Shown: piece after piece, positions 1 to 6,529 of the stretch | How the letters are laid out: every line of letters begins with the position of its first letter | Numbering within the stretch: position 1 is the stretch's first letter | DNA from: Bacteroidales bacterium | GTDB taxonomy: Bacteria > Bacteroidota > Bacteroidia > Bacteroidales > UBA4181 | Assembly: GCA_031287245.1 (NCBI GenBank) | Contig: JAITTD010000305.1 | Coordinates: 1-21,369, forward strand | Direction: 5' to 3' | Length of the DNA stretch: 21,369 bases | Position numbers and translations under genes: made by a program | The notes under the pieces: generated by a model | Seen by the model: the letters and a program-made list of their open reading frames with translations, nothing else | What the model was told of the DNA's origin: nothing | The model's database searches: none

Positions 1-224
1 AGCAACTGAAAACGCAACAAAAAAGCGTTGAATTGGCGAATCAGAATTATGCGGTGGTCAGCAACCGTTACAAAAACGATATGGCGCTGATTACCGATAT
101 GCTCGATGCAAGCAATGCCCAATTGTCAGCAGAGGTGCAGCTTTCCAATGCCCGGATAAATATTGTTTTTAATTATTTCAAATTACTTTATATTTCAGGA
201 ACACTGTCTGAATCACGATTTTAA
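1..224 (+). CDS. TolC-family outer-membrane efflux protein, C-terminal fragment
   Basis: Only the last ~74 codons are present; the frame is open from base 3 and the gene begins outside the window. It stops at TAA 222-224. The visible part is a charged, Asn/Gln-rich helix (NRYKNDMALITDMLDASNAQ) followed by LSNARINIVFNYFKLLYISG. This matches the final periplasmic helix and last strand of TolC/OprM-like channel proteins, whose ends typically read 'LxDLLDAxxxLxxAxxxxxxAxxxYxxAxxxLxxxxG'. Such proteins form the outer-membrane duct of tripartite pumps. It lies 44 bases upstream of an EmrA-like adaptor and an MFS pump on the same strand, which is the usual Bacteroidetes order for an Emr-type efflux operon. 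Family assignment is by pattern and context. Confidence 0.75.
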   Translation, partial: QLKTQQKSVELANQNYAVVSNRYKNDMALITDMLDASNAQLSAEVQLSNARINIVFNYFKLLYISGTLSESRF

Positions 225-268
225 TAAGATTACTTTAATCAAGGTTCAGACAATTAAAATTATCATCA

Positions 269-1303
269 ATGAACAGGAAAACAAAAAAGACAGTATTCAA
301 TATCCTTGTAGGAGTATTGATAATTGCAGGTTTAGCGTGGGTTTGTTCGCGGTTTGTGCATTTGGGCAGGGTGGAATATACCGACAACGCACAAATCAGG
401 CAACAGATAGTGCCGGTGAACTCGCGCGTGCAGGGCTTCGTTTCCAGAATCTGTTTCGAGGAGTATCAAAACGTACGCAAAGGCGACACGTTGGCGGTGG
501 TCGAAGACACAGAATTTCGCTTGCGGGTGGCGCAGGCGGAAGCCAACTATCAAAACGCGCTGTCGGACAAAACGGTGATGAACACTACCATTCATACCAC
601 GCAAAACAATATTTCCGTGTCGGACGCCGCAATGGACGAGATGCAGATTTTGCTTCAGAATGCAGAGAAAGATTACCTGCGTTACAAGAAACTGTTGGCG
701 GAAAATGCGGTAACGCAGCAGCAACACGATGACGTGAAAACGAATTACGATGCGATGCGTGCCAAATATGAAATGCTGGTGCGCCAAAAGCAATCCACCA
801 CACTCGTAAAAGCCGAGCAGACACAGCGTTTAGACCAAACCGTGAGTAGCATCAAACTGGCGGAAGCGGCGCTGGAATTAGCCCGCCTGAATCTGTCCTA
901 TACCGTCATCCTTGCGCCTTGCGACGGCACTACCGGACGCAAAAACATTCAGGCAGGGCAACTTATTCAGCCCGGGCAAACCATCGTTGATGTGGTGGAC
1001 GGCAACGACAAATGGATTGTAGCCAACTACAAGGAAACGCAAACGGCAAATATCCGCGAAGGGCAGGCGGTTGAAATTGAGGCGGATGCTGTGCCGGGCG
1101 TGGTTTTCAAAGGCATTGTAAAATCGGTATCGCGTGCCACCGGTGCAAGTTTTTCGCTGCTTCCGCAGGATAATTCTGCCGGCAATTTTGTGAAAATAGC
1201 GCAACGCATTCCGGTACGGATTGAGTTTGCAGCAGAAAACAGCGCAGACGATTTGCAGCGTTTGGGCAGTGGTATGAATGTGGAATGTTTGGTGAAATAC
1301 TGA
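269..1303 (+). CDS. emrA: HlyD/EmrA-family periplasmic adaptor of an MFS efflux pump
   Basis: The protein is 344 aa. It has a short basic N-terminus and one membrane anchor (about residues 9-27, VFNILVGVLIIAGLAWVCS). A biotinyl-lipoyl-like half-motif follows (VPVNSRVQGFVSRI..VRKGDTL, about 48-78), then a long helical hairpin rich in Ala/Gln/Glu (about 85-205). The second lipoyl half is ILAPCDGTTGRKNIQAGQLIQPGQ (about 215-240; the Cys/Asp replace the more usual 'AP.DG'). The beta-barrel end carries the EmrA-type signature TGASFSLLPQDNSAGNF and RIPVRIEF. The adaptor bridges the inner-membrane pump and the TolC-like channel. The ATG at 269 follows an AT-rich leader without Shine-Dalgarno, normal for this phylum. 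The stop TGA 1301-1303 is one base from the next ATG (1305), so the two genes are surely co-translated. Confidence 0.9.
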   Translation: MNRKTKKTVFNILVGVLIIAGLAWVCSRFVHLGRVEYTDNAQIRQQIVPVNSRVQGFVSRICFEEYQNVRKGDTLAVVEDTEFRLRVAQAEANYQNALSDKTVMNTTIHTTQNNISVSDAAMDEMQILLQNAEKDYLRYKKLLAENAVTQQQHDDVKTNYDAMRAKYEMLVRQKQSTTLVKAEQTQRLDQTVSSIKLAEAALELARLNLSYTVILAPCDGTTGRKNIQAGQLIQPGQTIVDVVDGNDKWIVANYKETQTANIREGQAVEIEADAVPGVVFKGIVKSVSRATGASFSLLPQDNSAGNFVKIAQRIPVRIEFAAENSADDLQRLGSGMNVECLVKY

Positions 1304-1304
1304 T

Positions 1305-2873
1305 ATGCACGAAAATACACCTTTTTCTATTCCTTCTTTTCGCCGTTTTGTACCTGCAAAACTGCGCCCTTGGCTCATCCTTGTTTTTGTGATTATCTTC
1401 CAACTGTCGGGCGGCGTGTATTTGGCAGCCGTCAGCGAAATGGTCGGCTCGCTGGCGCTGATGCAAGAGGACATTATGATGGCGGGCTACGCCTCTCTGG
1501 TGGGGCTGGCGCTGACGTTCACTATTATGTTTCGCCTCAAATTTCGCTTCACACTCAAACCGACGCTGCTCACCTGTGCCGGCGCCATCGTTATCGGCAA
1601 CCTGATATGTATGCACACCCACAGCGTGCCGGTACTGGTGGGCACCTGTTTTGTGCTGGGGTTCTTTCGGATGTGGGGCACATTTGCATGCAATTCGGCT
1701 ATCCAACTGTGGCTCACGCCCACGCGCGACCTGTCCGTCTTCTTCTGCTTCATCAACCTGCTGGTGCAGGGCTGTATGCTTTTTTCCGGCTTAATCACCA
1801 TCTACACCGCGTTTTTTGCGACATGGGAGTTCGTACACCTGCTCGTTGTCGGCTTGTTTGGCGCTATGATGCTGGCAATATTGCTGCTGATGAGCACCCA
1901 CCGCGAGATACGCAAATTTCCGCTCTTCGGCATTGACTGGCTGGGCGGCTTGCTTTGGGCTATCACCGTGATGTCCATCATCTTCGTATGCGTGTATGGC
2001 GAGCATTACGACTGGTGGGCATCGCCTGTCATCCGTGCGGCAGGCATCACAGCCGGCGTGTCGCTTGGCTTGAACCTTTGGCGTGCATCGTTCATCCGCC
2101 ACCCTTACATTGCGCTCAATACGTGGACTTTCAAGTGGGTGTATCTCACATTCATTGCCTACATTGTCATTGACATACTGCTGGCACCGGCGCACGTTTT
2201 CGAGCACATTTTGATGGAAGGCGTGCTGGGCTACGATTCGCTTCATCTCATTTCGCTCAACTGGGTGATGTTTGCGGGCATTGCGGCGGGATGTTTCTTC
2301 ACGTGGCGCACCTTTGCCCTGCGCAAATGGCGATACTGCACGATGCACGTAGTCGGACTGACAGCGATTATCGCTTACTTGCTGCTGTTTTACTTCGGCA
2401 TTGACTACAATTTGCCGAAAACCGCCCTGATGCTGCCTACATTCCTGCGCGGCTTCGGCTACGTGGTGGTCGCCATTTCCTTTTTGACCATATTGACGCG
2501 GGTGCCGTTCATCCCAAACTTTCCGCAAGCCCTGACTGCGCAGGCATTCGTCAGCGCGAGCCTTGGCAGCGCCGCAGGCAATGCGGTGGTGGGGCACGTG
2601 TTGAAAGTCGCCACGCAATGGAATACGCTGTTTCTCGGCGCCGGTTTGGACAACGTCAATCCGCTTGCCCGTCAATTTTCGGCAGGCGAACTCTACGGCG
2701 CAGTACAGCAGCAAGCCCTGATGGTTTCGATGAAAGAAATTTACGGCTGGTTAGCGCTCGTGGGTATTCTGTACGTGTTGCTCATTCTTATGCGCGAAAG
2801 TGACATCAGTCCCAATAAATATATCTGGCATCCGACGTTTAAAGCCATACGTAAAATGATGACGAGCAATTAA
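1305..2873 (+). CDS. MFS drug/metabolite efflux transporter, EmrB/DHA2-like
   Basis: A 522-aa, strongly hydrophobic protein with about 14 predicted membrane helices, the length and helix number of the DHA2 (EmrB/QacA) group. The first helix is about residues 23-45 (WLILVFVIIFQLSGGVYLAAV), and a long C-terminal helix (YGWLALVGILYVLLILM) is followed by a short basic tail. It should be the proton-driven inner-membrane pump that works with the EmrA-like adaptor one base upstream and the TolC-like protein before it. Substrate cannot be read from sequence. Classic motifs are weak: the region after helix 2 (FRLKFRFTLKPTLL) replaces the usual GxLaDrxGrk motif A, a divergence I believe is common in the Bacteroidetes branch of this family. 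Confidence 0.85.
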   Translation: MHENTPFSIPSFRRFVPAKLRPWLILVFVIIFQLSGGVYLAAVSEMVGSLALMQEDIMMAGYASLVGLALTFTIMFRLKFRFTLKPTLLTCAGAIVIGNLICMHTHSVPVLVGTCFVLGFFRMWGTFACNSAIQLWLTPTRDLSVFFCFINLLVQGCMLFSGLITIYTAFFATWEFVHLLVVGLFGAMMLAILLLMSTHREIRKFPLFGIDWLGGLLWAITVMSIIFVCVYGEHYDWWASPVIRAAGITAGVSLGLNLWRASFIRHPYIALNTWTFKWVYLTFIAYIVIDILLAPAHVFEHILMEGVLGYDSLHLISLNWVMFAGIAAGCFFTWRTFALRKWRYCTMHVVGLTAIIAYLLLFYFGIDYNLPKTALMLPTFLRGFGYVVVAISFLTILTRVPFIPNFPQALTAQAFVSASLGSAAGNAVVGHVLKVATQWNTLFLGAGLDNVNPLARQFSAGELYGAVQQQALMVSMKEIYGWLALVGILYVLLILMRESDISPNKYIWHPTFKAIRKMMTSN

Positions 2874-2903
2874 CTCTTCCGCAAAGATAAGCATCTTTTT
2901 TAG

Positions 2904-2932
2904 AAATGAAGGAATTGAGAAATGAAGAAATT
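2904..2932 (+). repeat. Short repeat type A, copy 1 (AAATGAAGGAATT motif, two units)
   Basis: AAATGAAGGAATT at 2904-2916 is repeated 16 bases later as AAATGAAGAAATT (2920-2932). The same motif recurs at 4024-4036 on this strand and in reverse at 4461-4487. The three copies lie just outside, inside and beyond the SUMF1-like gene region. Function unknown. Confidence 0.6.
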
Positions 2933-2972
2933 GAAGCAAGACCTGACAGCGTCAACCTTTCTCACAAACAAA

Positions 2973-3012
2973 AACCGCATCAACTCTCGTCAATGCGGTT
3001 CTTTGTTTTGAA
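2973..3012 (+). terminator. Probable intrinsic terminator of the efflux operon
   Basis: AACCGCAT (2973-2980) pairs perfectly with ATGCGGTT (2993-3000) across a 12-base loop, followed by the T-rich CTTTGTTTTG. It lies about 100 bases past the MFS stop, in the right place to end the efflux transcript. Confidence 0.6.
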
Positions 3013-3027
3013 CGATTTTTATCTATT

Positions 3028-3110
3028 GTGATTCAGTAGTGATTCGATTGTGATGCAATTGTCTCACAATTTCTCACAATTTCTCACCACTGTCTCACTA
3101 TGTCTCACTA
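3028..3110. repeat. Short tandem array type B, copy 1 (GTGATTC / TCTCAC)
   Basis: Three units starting GTGATTC/GTGATGC at 3028, 3039 and 3050 (exact 11-base period) run into five TCTCAC units at 3062, 3072, 3082, 3093 and 3103 (10-11 base period). GTGA cores point right in the left half and, as TCAC, left in the right half, so the array is roughly palindromic around CAATTGT. A second copy of the same design is at 4340-4460. Confidence 0.75.
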
Positions 3111-3112
3111 CC

Positions 3113-3193
3113 AAGATATCCTCATCTTTTTAATCTTGTCAAAATTGTGGTTCAGATTATTCTGCCACGCAGCGAACGGATTGTCCGTTTTTT
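3113..3193 (-). repeat. Interspersed non-coding repeat-like tail beyond the SUMF1-like gene, with small hairpin
   Basis: Read on the minus strand, about 3166-3117 gives TCTGAACCACAATTTTGACA followed by AGATTAAAAAGATGAGGAT. I recall 'TCTGAACC..GATT..AACAAGATTAAA' stretches as dispersed repeats in many Bacteroidetes intergenic regions; this is from memory, not a search. Next to it AACGGA (3175-3180), TTG and TCCGTT (3184-3189) form a 6-bp hairpin, which on the plus strand is followed by four T's. This could be a weak terminator. Confidence 0.35.
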
Positions 3194-3217
3194 GCAGATA
3201 AATATCTTGTGAAAAAA

Positions 3218-3958
3218 TTAAAGGGACAGTACCAAGCGGAAGCCTATGAAGCTGAAGCGAAAGGCAGGCGTGTAGTAGTCGCGATACGACACGTGGCAGC
3301 TTCCCGCATTGTTGTCCCAGCTGCCGCCGCGATACACGCGATCCGAACCGGATATAGCGCCGGTAGGATTGTCTGCACCGGATGGATAAGCGCTTCCATA
3401 CCAATCGCTACACCACTCACATACGTTGCCAGTCATATCGTAAATACCCAATTCGTTAGGTGCTTGTGTTCCTGCCGGATGTGTCTTAACTTCGCTATTA
3501 TCGCTATACCACGCCACATCGGCAAGCGTATTGCTGCCGCTGTATGTATAGTTATGGGTACTCTGTCCGCCTTTAGCTGCATATTCCCATTCTGCCTCAG
3601 TGGGCAGGCGATAACTTTTGCCCGTTAAGAGATTAAGCGCAGCTAGAAAACTTTGTATATCATCCCAACTGACAAAATACATCGGATAATTGTCACCTTT
3701 ACCATAAGTATCAGAAGGAGCTGTGCCAGGCCAACTCCCCATCACATCCCACCATTGTTTTTGCGTTACCTCATATTTTCCGATTTGAAAACTGTTGATG
3801 GTTACGCTTGTGCCGTTGAGTGTTGTGGTGCCACCTGCTACGGCTACCATTGAAGGGTTGATGCTCAACGAGGGCGTCTCGTCCTTGTCCTTTTTGCAAC
3901 CGCCGAATATCATCACGGCTGCCATTGCTACTACTGCTAATTTACTTGCTCTGTTCAT
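3218..3958 (-). CDS. Secreted lipoprotein with SUMF1/FGE-sulfatase-type domain
   Basis: 246 aa. The signal peptide ends in the lipobox FGGC (lipidated Cys at residue 21) and is followed by the spacer KKDKDE, so this is an exported lipoprotein. After a short Ser/Thr-rich linker (about 28-50) comes a full formylglycine-generating-enzyme-like fold. Recognisable parts are FQIGKYEVTQKQWWDVMG (about 57-74), YPMYFVSWDDIQSFLAALN (about 91-109), YRLPTEAEWEYAAKGG (about 116-131), NELGIYDMTGNVCEWCSDWYG (about 168-188), VYRGGSWDNN (about 208-217) and the C-terminal GFRLV. In true FGE the segment after RGGS carries the catalytic Cys pair (human C336/C341). Here the first position is Asn and only the second Cys (GSC) is kept, so sulfatase activation is unlikely and a binding or structural role is more probable. 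The ATG at 3958 has only an A-rich leader. Repeats of types A and B lie on both sides. Confidence 0.85.
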   Translation of the reverse strand: MNRASKLAVVAMAAVMIFGGCKKDKDETPSLSINPSMVAVAGGTTTLNGTSVTINSFQIGKYEVTQKQWWDVMGSWPGTAPSDTYGKGDNYPMYFVSWDDIQSFLAALNLLTGKSYRLPTEAEWEYAAKGGQSTHNYTYSGSNTLADVAWYSDNSEVKTHPAGTQAPNELGIYDMTGNVCEWCSDWYGSAYPSGADNPTGAISGSDRVYRGGSWDNNAGSCHVSYRDYYTPAFRFSFIGFRLVLSL

Positions 3959-4023
3959 CTTTTTTTTGGGTTTTAAAATTTGATACTAACATTTATTTAA
4001 TTTATTAATTTACAGTAATTTAT

Positions 4024-4049
4024 AAATGAAGGAATTTAGGAATTATTCC
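4024..4049 (+). repeat. Short repeat type A, copy 2
   Basis: AAATGAAGGAATT (4024-4036) is identical to the first unit at 2904. It runs into TAGGAATTATTCC, another GGAATT unit. Together with the type B arrays it brackets the SUMF1-like gene. Confidence 0.55.
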
Positions 4050-4083
4050 ATCACTCCGTCTCGACATGCCGAGCGACAAATAA

Positions 4084-4265
4084 AAAACCGTATCATACCA
4101 AAAGTACAAAGCGGCGTGTATTATTGCGGCGGAAAAAGATGGGCTTAAATGGCTGTTACGTGCGCTGCAATCAATTGAAAAGCAGGCGTTTACCCCCCCA
4201 AAAAAAAGTTCGGGGAAGTGGCTGTAAAGCCTCAGCAAAAGGCTTTACAAGGCTGCAAAATGTAA
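4084..4265 (+). pseudogene. Decayed coding-like element with a frameshift at C7A8
   Basis: From 4084 the frame has no start codon but reads a protein-like stretch, TVSYQKYKAACIIAAEKDGL then KWLLRALQSIEKQAFTPPKK, up to the run C7 (4193-4199) A8 (4200-4207). It then stops within a few codons. Shifting frame at the run continues as KFGEVAVKPQQKALQGCKM and ends at TAA 4263-4265. The two halves have similar composition and join exactly at the homopolymer pair, so I read this as one broken or slippage-prone frame. I do not know the family. Alternatives: the strand may be wrong, because a good minus-strand promoter faces into the region from 4301-4331 and the minus strand is open at 4020-4238 (ATG at 4238); or the region may be a non-coding RNA. 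The hairpin GTAAAGCC/GGCTTTAC lies at 4224-4248. Confidence 0.3.
4224..4248. other. 8-bp perfect inverted repeat (hairpin)
   Basis: GTAAAGCC (4224-4231), a 9-base spacer and GGCTTTAC (4241-4248). Neither strand has a following T-run, so it is not a standard terminator. It would lie in the 5' leader of anything transcribed from the minus-strand promoter at 4301-4331. Confidence 0.5.
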
Positions 4266-4300
4266 CACACAATGACATCTTTTGAAATGTTTAGCGACGG

Positions 4301-4331
4301 CAAAGGTAAACAATGTTTTGGGAATGTCAAA
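4301..4331 (-). promoter_or_regulatory. Bacteroidetes-type promoter facing the SUMF1-like gene
   Basis: On the minus strand, TTTG (4331-4328), exactly 19 bases, then TACCTTTG (4308-4301). This matches the phylum consensus TTTG-N19-TAnnTTTG fully. Transcription would start near 4294 and run leftward through the 4084-4265 element to the SUMF1-like gene (ATG at 3958), giving a leader of about 335 bases unless a small gene or RNA lies between. Confidence 0.7.
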
Positions 4332-4339
4332 ATTATTTT

Positions 4340-4460
4340 GTGATTCGGTGGTGGGCAGAGACAATTGTGATTCAATAGTGATACAATTGTGATTCAATAG
4401 TGATTCGGTGATACACAATTGTCTCACTATTTCTCACCACTGTCTCACTATGTTTCACCA
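4340..4460. repeat. Short tandem array type B, copy 2 (GTGATTC / TCTCAC)
   Basis: GTGATTC/GTGATAC units start at 4340, 4367, 4378, 4389, 4400 and 4408, with an 11-base period from 4367 to 4400. After the palindromic centre ACAATTGT (4414-4421) come TCTCAC units at 4422, 4432 and 4443 and TTTCAC at 4453. Design and much of the sequence match copy 1 at 3028-3110; for example CTCACCACTGTCTCACTATG is in both. Confidence 0.75.
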
Positions 4461-4487
4461 CTCCTTCATTCCTAAATTTCTAAATTT
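4461..4487 (-). repeat. Short repeat type A, copy 3 (inverted)
   Basis: Read on the minus strand this is AAATTTAGAAATTTAGGAAT followed by GAAGGAG, the same GGAAT/ATGAAGGA words as copies 1 and 2 but in reverse orientation. It abuts the right end of the second type B array. Confidence 0.5.
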
Positions 4488-4499
4488 GAAAAAAACATC

Positions 4500-4507
4500 T
4501 ATCTTTG
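4500..4507 (+). promoter_or_regulatory. -7 promoter element upstream of the DUF4180 gene
   Basis: TATCTTTG fits the Bacteroidetes -7 box TAnnTTTG. No TTTG lies at the usual 19-base distance (the nearest TTG is 11 bases upstream), so the upstream element is weak. It precedes the ATG at 4564 and the DUF4180 frame. Confidence 0.45.
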
Positions 4508-4595
4508 TCCCCCGAATGGAGCATAATTATTATGCAACAACGAATTGATCCGAAAGCAACAGCATGAATTTTAAAATTTAACAGGCAGAATAGCC

Positions 4596-4922
4596 GTGAT
4601 AACAGACGAAATAAGCATCAACACTGTTGATGATATATTGGATTTGATCGTAAATGTTCACTATCAGGCAAATTGCGACAGTGTGATTATTGAACGGCGA
4701 AGTTTCAATCCCCATTTTTTTGACCTGAAAACAGGACTTGCGGGAGAAATGTTGCAAAAAGTAACCACTTATAAATTAAGAATGGGTATCGTTGGCGACT
4801 TTACAGACATAAACAGCAAAAGTTTTCATGATTTTATTTACGAAAGCAATAAAAACAGGCAAATTGTATTTACCGACACAATGGAAAAAGCGATGGAAAT
4901 GCTGGACAGCAAAAGACAGTGA
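4596..4922 (+). CDS. DUF4180 domain protein, probable 5' frameshift
   Basis: 108 aa if started at GTG 4596. The core matches the DUF4180 family as I know it: DEISINTVDDILDLI (about 3-17), DSVIIERRSFNPHFFDLKTG, GEMLQK, LRMGIVGDF and SKSFHDFIYESNKNRQIVF. Function of the family is unknown. The open frame extends upstream of the GTG to a stop at 4572-4574 and still looks like the family N-terminus (NLTGRIAVITDEIS; family members usually have '..NGK.IAEIISD.I'). The expected start, ATG AAT TTT AAA ATT at 4564-4578, reads MNFKI in another frame and then stops. So the original gene probably began at 4564 and a small indel near 4576-4583 separates start and body. As it stands translation would need the GTG, which removes about 10-15 residues. 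Confidence 0.75.
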   Translation: MITDEISINTVDDILDLIVNVHYQANCDSVIIERRSFNPHFFDLKTGLAGEMLQKVTTYKLRMGIVGDFTDINSKSFHDFIYESNKNRQIVFTDTMEKAMEMLDSKRQ

Positions 4923-4954
4923 TGAAAAAAAAATGATTTTAAAAAAAAATGCAC

Positions 4955-4962
4955 TATTTTTG
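4955..4962 (+). promoter_or_regulatory. Possible -7 promoter element of ispG
   Basis: TATTTTTG fits TAnnTTTG and lies 30 bases before the chosen ispG start (4993), so the transcript would start just upstream of the ATG. No clear TTTG lies 19 bases upstream; an A-rich tract occupies that place. Confidence 0.35.
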
Positions 4963-4992
4963 CAGTATCGTCAGGTTATAAATTTCTTTTTG

Positions 4993-6438
4993 ATGCGTCG
5001 TCATACACAAACTGTAAATATTGGAGGTGTTTTTTTGGGAAGTGAGTATCCGGTGAGGCTGCAATCTATGGTTAACACGGATACCATGGATACGGAGGCT
5101 ACCGTTGCGCAGGCTATTCGCATTGTTGAGGCGGGTGGCGACTATGTGCGCATCACTGCGCCCGGTGTTCGCGAAGCCGAGCATTTGGCTGTCGTCAAAA
5201 ACGAATTGAGACGGCGAGGCTACCATGTTCCGCTGATAGCCGACATTCATTTCAACCCGAAGGCTGCAGAAACCGCTGCCCGTCTGGTGGAAAAGGTGCG
5301 CATCAATCCGGGAAATTATTTCGACAAACGCACTGCTGCGCCACAGAAGTATTCCGAAAAAGAATATGCAGCGGAATTAGAGCGGATGCGCGAGCGTATA
5401 TTGCCGCTTATCACTATTTGCAAGGAATATGGCACTGCTGTACGCATCGGCAGCAACCATGGTTCGTTGAGCAACCGCATTGTTCATCGCTATGGCGACA
5501 CTCCCAAGGGAATGGTGGAATCGGTGATGGAATTTTTGCGTATTTTCGAGGCAGAGCAGTTCCGTCAAGTGGTTGTTTCCATGAAAGCCAGCAATGTGCG
5601 TGTGATGATAGACGCTACCCGCCTGTTGGTAGCGCAGATGGATCAGGAGCAAATGAACTGTCCCGTGCATCTTGGGGTGACAGAAGCGGGCGACAGCGAG
5701 GATGGACGCATCAAATCAGCCCTCGGCATCGGCATTCTGCTGTTGGACGGCATCGGCGACACAATTCGCGTTTCGCTCACCGAAGACCCCGAAAAAGAAC
5801 TGCCTGTGGCGAAAAAAATCGTGCAGTATGTGAATCTGCGAGAAACACATATACAAAAGTTTTGCCCAACAGACGAAACGCTTGGCGAAATTATCTGGAA
5901 ACAGGAAAATTTTCGGCAGACCGATGCCGCCAATCCTGTCGTGGCGCTCAAACGCGAATATCAAGATACGGATGTTGAAGATGTCTGCGTGAAAGCCGCC
6001 TGCGACTTTGGCGCTCATCTGCTCAGTGGGGCAAAAGAGGGGATATTGCTGACAACGCCGTTGCTGAAACCACCAGAAAAAGGAAAGGAGATAGCCCTTG
6101 CCCTGTTGCAGGCCTGTCGTCTGCGGATGAGCAAGACCGAGTATATTTCCTGCCCTTCGTGCGGGCGGACACTGTTTGATTTGCAAACCACCGTTGCACG
6201 TATCAAGGAGAAGACATCACATCTTAAAGGGCTGAAAATAGGCATCATGGGTTGCATAGTGAATGGTCCCGGCGAAATGGCAGACGCCGACTACGGCTAT
6301 GTGGGCGCAGGCGAAGGCAAAGTGACCCTGTACCGCCAGCGGGAAGTGATGAAAAGCAACATCCCCGAAGCGGATGCAGTGGATGAATTAATACATCTTA
6401 TTAAGGATAACGGCGACTGGAAGGACATAAAAATCTGA
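4993..6438 (+). CDS. ispG: 4-hydroxy-3-methylbut-2-enyl diphosphate synthase IspG (GcpE)
   Basis: Catalyses the reductive ring opening of MEcPP to HMBPP, the penultimate step of the MEP isoprenoid pathway, with a [4Fe-4S] cluster. I start it at ATG 4993 (481 aa) because similarity begins at HTQTVNIGGVFLGSEYPVRLQSM. The frame is open further upstream but overlaps the DUF4180 gene there. The TIM-barrel domain spans about residues 8-275 (ADIHFNPKAA, VRINPGNYFD, VRIGSNHGSLS, LGVTEAGDSEDGRIKSALGIG, GDTIRVSLTEDPEKE). The iron-sulfur domain is C-terminal: ISCPSCGRTLFD gives Cys387 and Cys390, and GCIVNGPGEMADADYGYVG gives Cys421 and Glu428, the same ligand set and spacing as E. coli C270/C273/C305/E312. 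Between them lies only about 100 aa, including DVCVKAACDFGAHLLSGAKEGI. As I recall, three-domain IspG proteins in Bacteroidetes, chlamydiae and plants exceed 600 aa; this one seems to keep a shortened insertion domain. Confidence 0.93.
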   Translation: MRRHTQTVNIGGVFLGSEYPVRLQSMVNTDTMDTEATVAQAIRIVEAGGDYVRITAPGVREAEHLAVVKNELRRRGYHVPLIADIHFNPKAAETAARLVEKVRINPGNYFDKRTAAPQKYSEKEYAAELERMRERILPLITICKEYGTAVRIGSNHGSLSNRIVHRYGDTPKGMVESVMEFLRIFEAEQFRQVVVSMKASNVRVMIDATRLLVAQMDQEQMNCPVHLGVTEAGDSEDGRIKSALGIGILLLDGIGDTIRVSLTEDPEKELPVAKKIVQYVNLRETHIQKFCPTDETLGEIIWKQENFRQTDAANPVVALKREYQDTDVEDVCVKAACDFGAHLLSGAKEGILLTTPLLKPPEKGKEIALALLQACRLRMSKTEYISCPSCGRTLFDLQTTVARIKEKTSHLKGLKIGIMGCIVNGPGEMADADYGYVGAGEGKVTLYRQREVMKSNIPEADAVDELIHLIKDNGDWKDIKI

Positions 6439-6529
6439 AATTCGCACAACAAACCACCATTGGACGCAACAATAGAAAAAGCACCTCAAAAAATTTAGGC
6501 TATTTTTGAAAAAAATAATTTTAAATGTA

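Noticed and set aside
1791..2714. 307-aa minus-strand frame inside the MFS gene
   Set aside because: Antisense of a hydrophobic coding region with high-GC wobble; no family pattern, and the plus-strand gene is clear.
3209..3628. Plus-strand 139-aa frame inside the SUMF1-like gene
   Set aside because: Antisense of a clear gene; composition rich in Ala/Ile/Arg without any motif.
3028..4460. CRISPR array
   Set aside because: The units are 10-11 bp tandem repeats without spacers of constant length, and no cas genes are present.
4828..4992. N-terminal extension of IspG
   Set aside because: It overlaps the DUF4180 gene in another frame and reads low-complexity sequence; similarity starts after ATG 4993.
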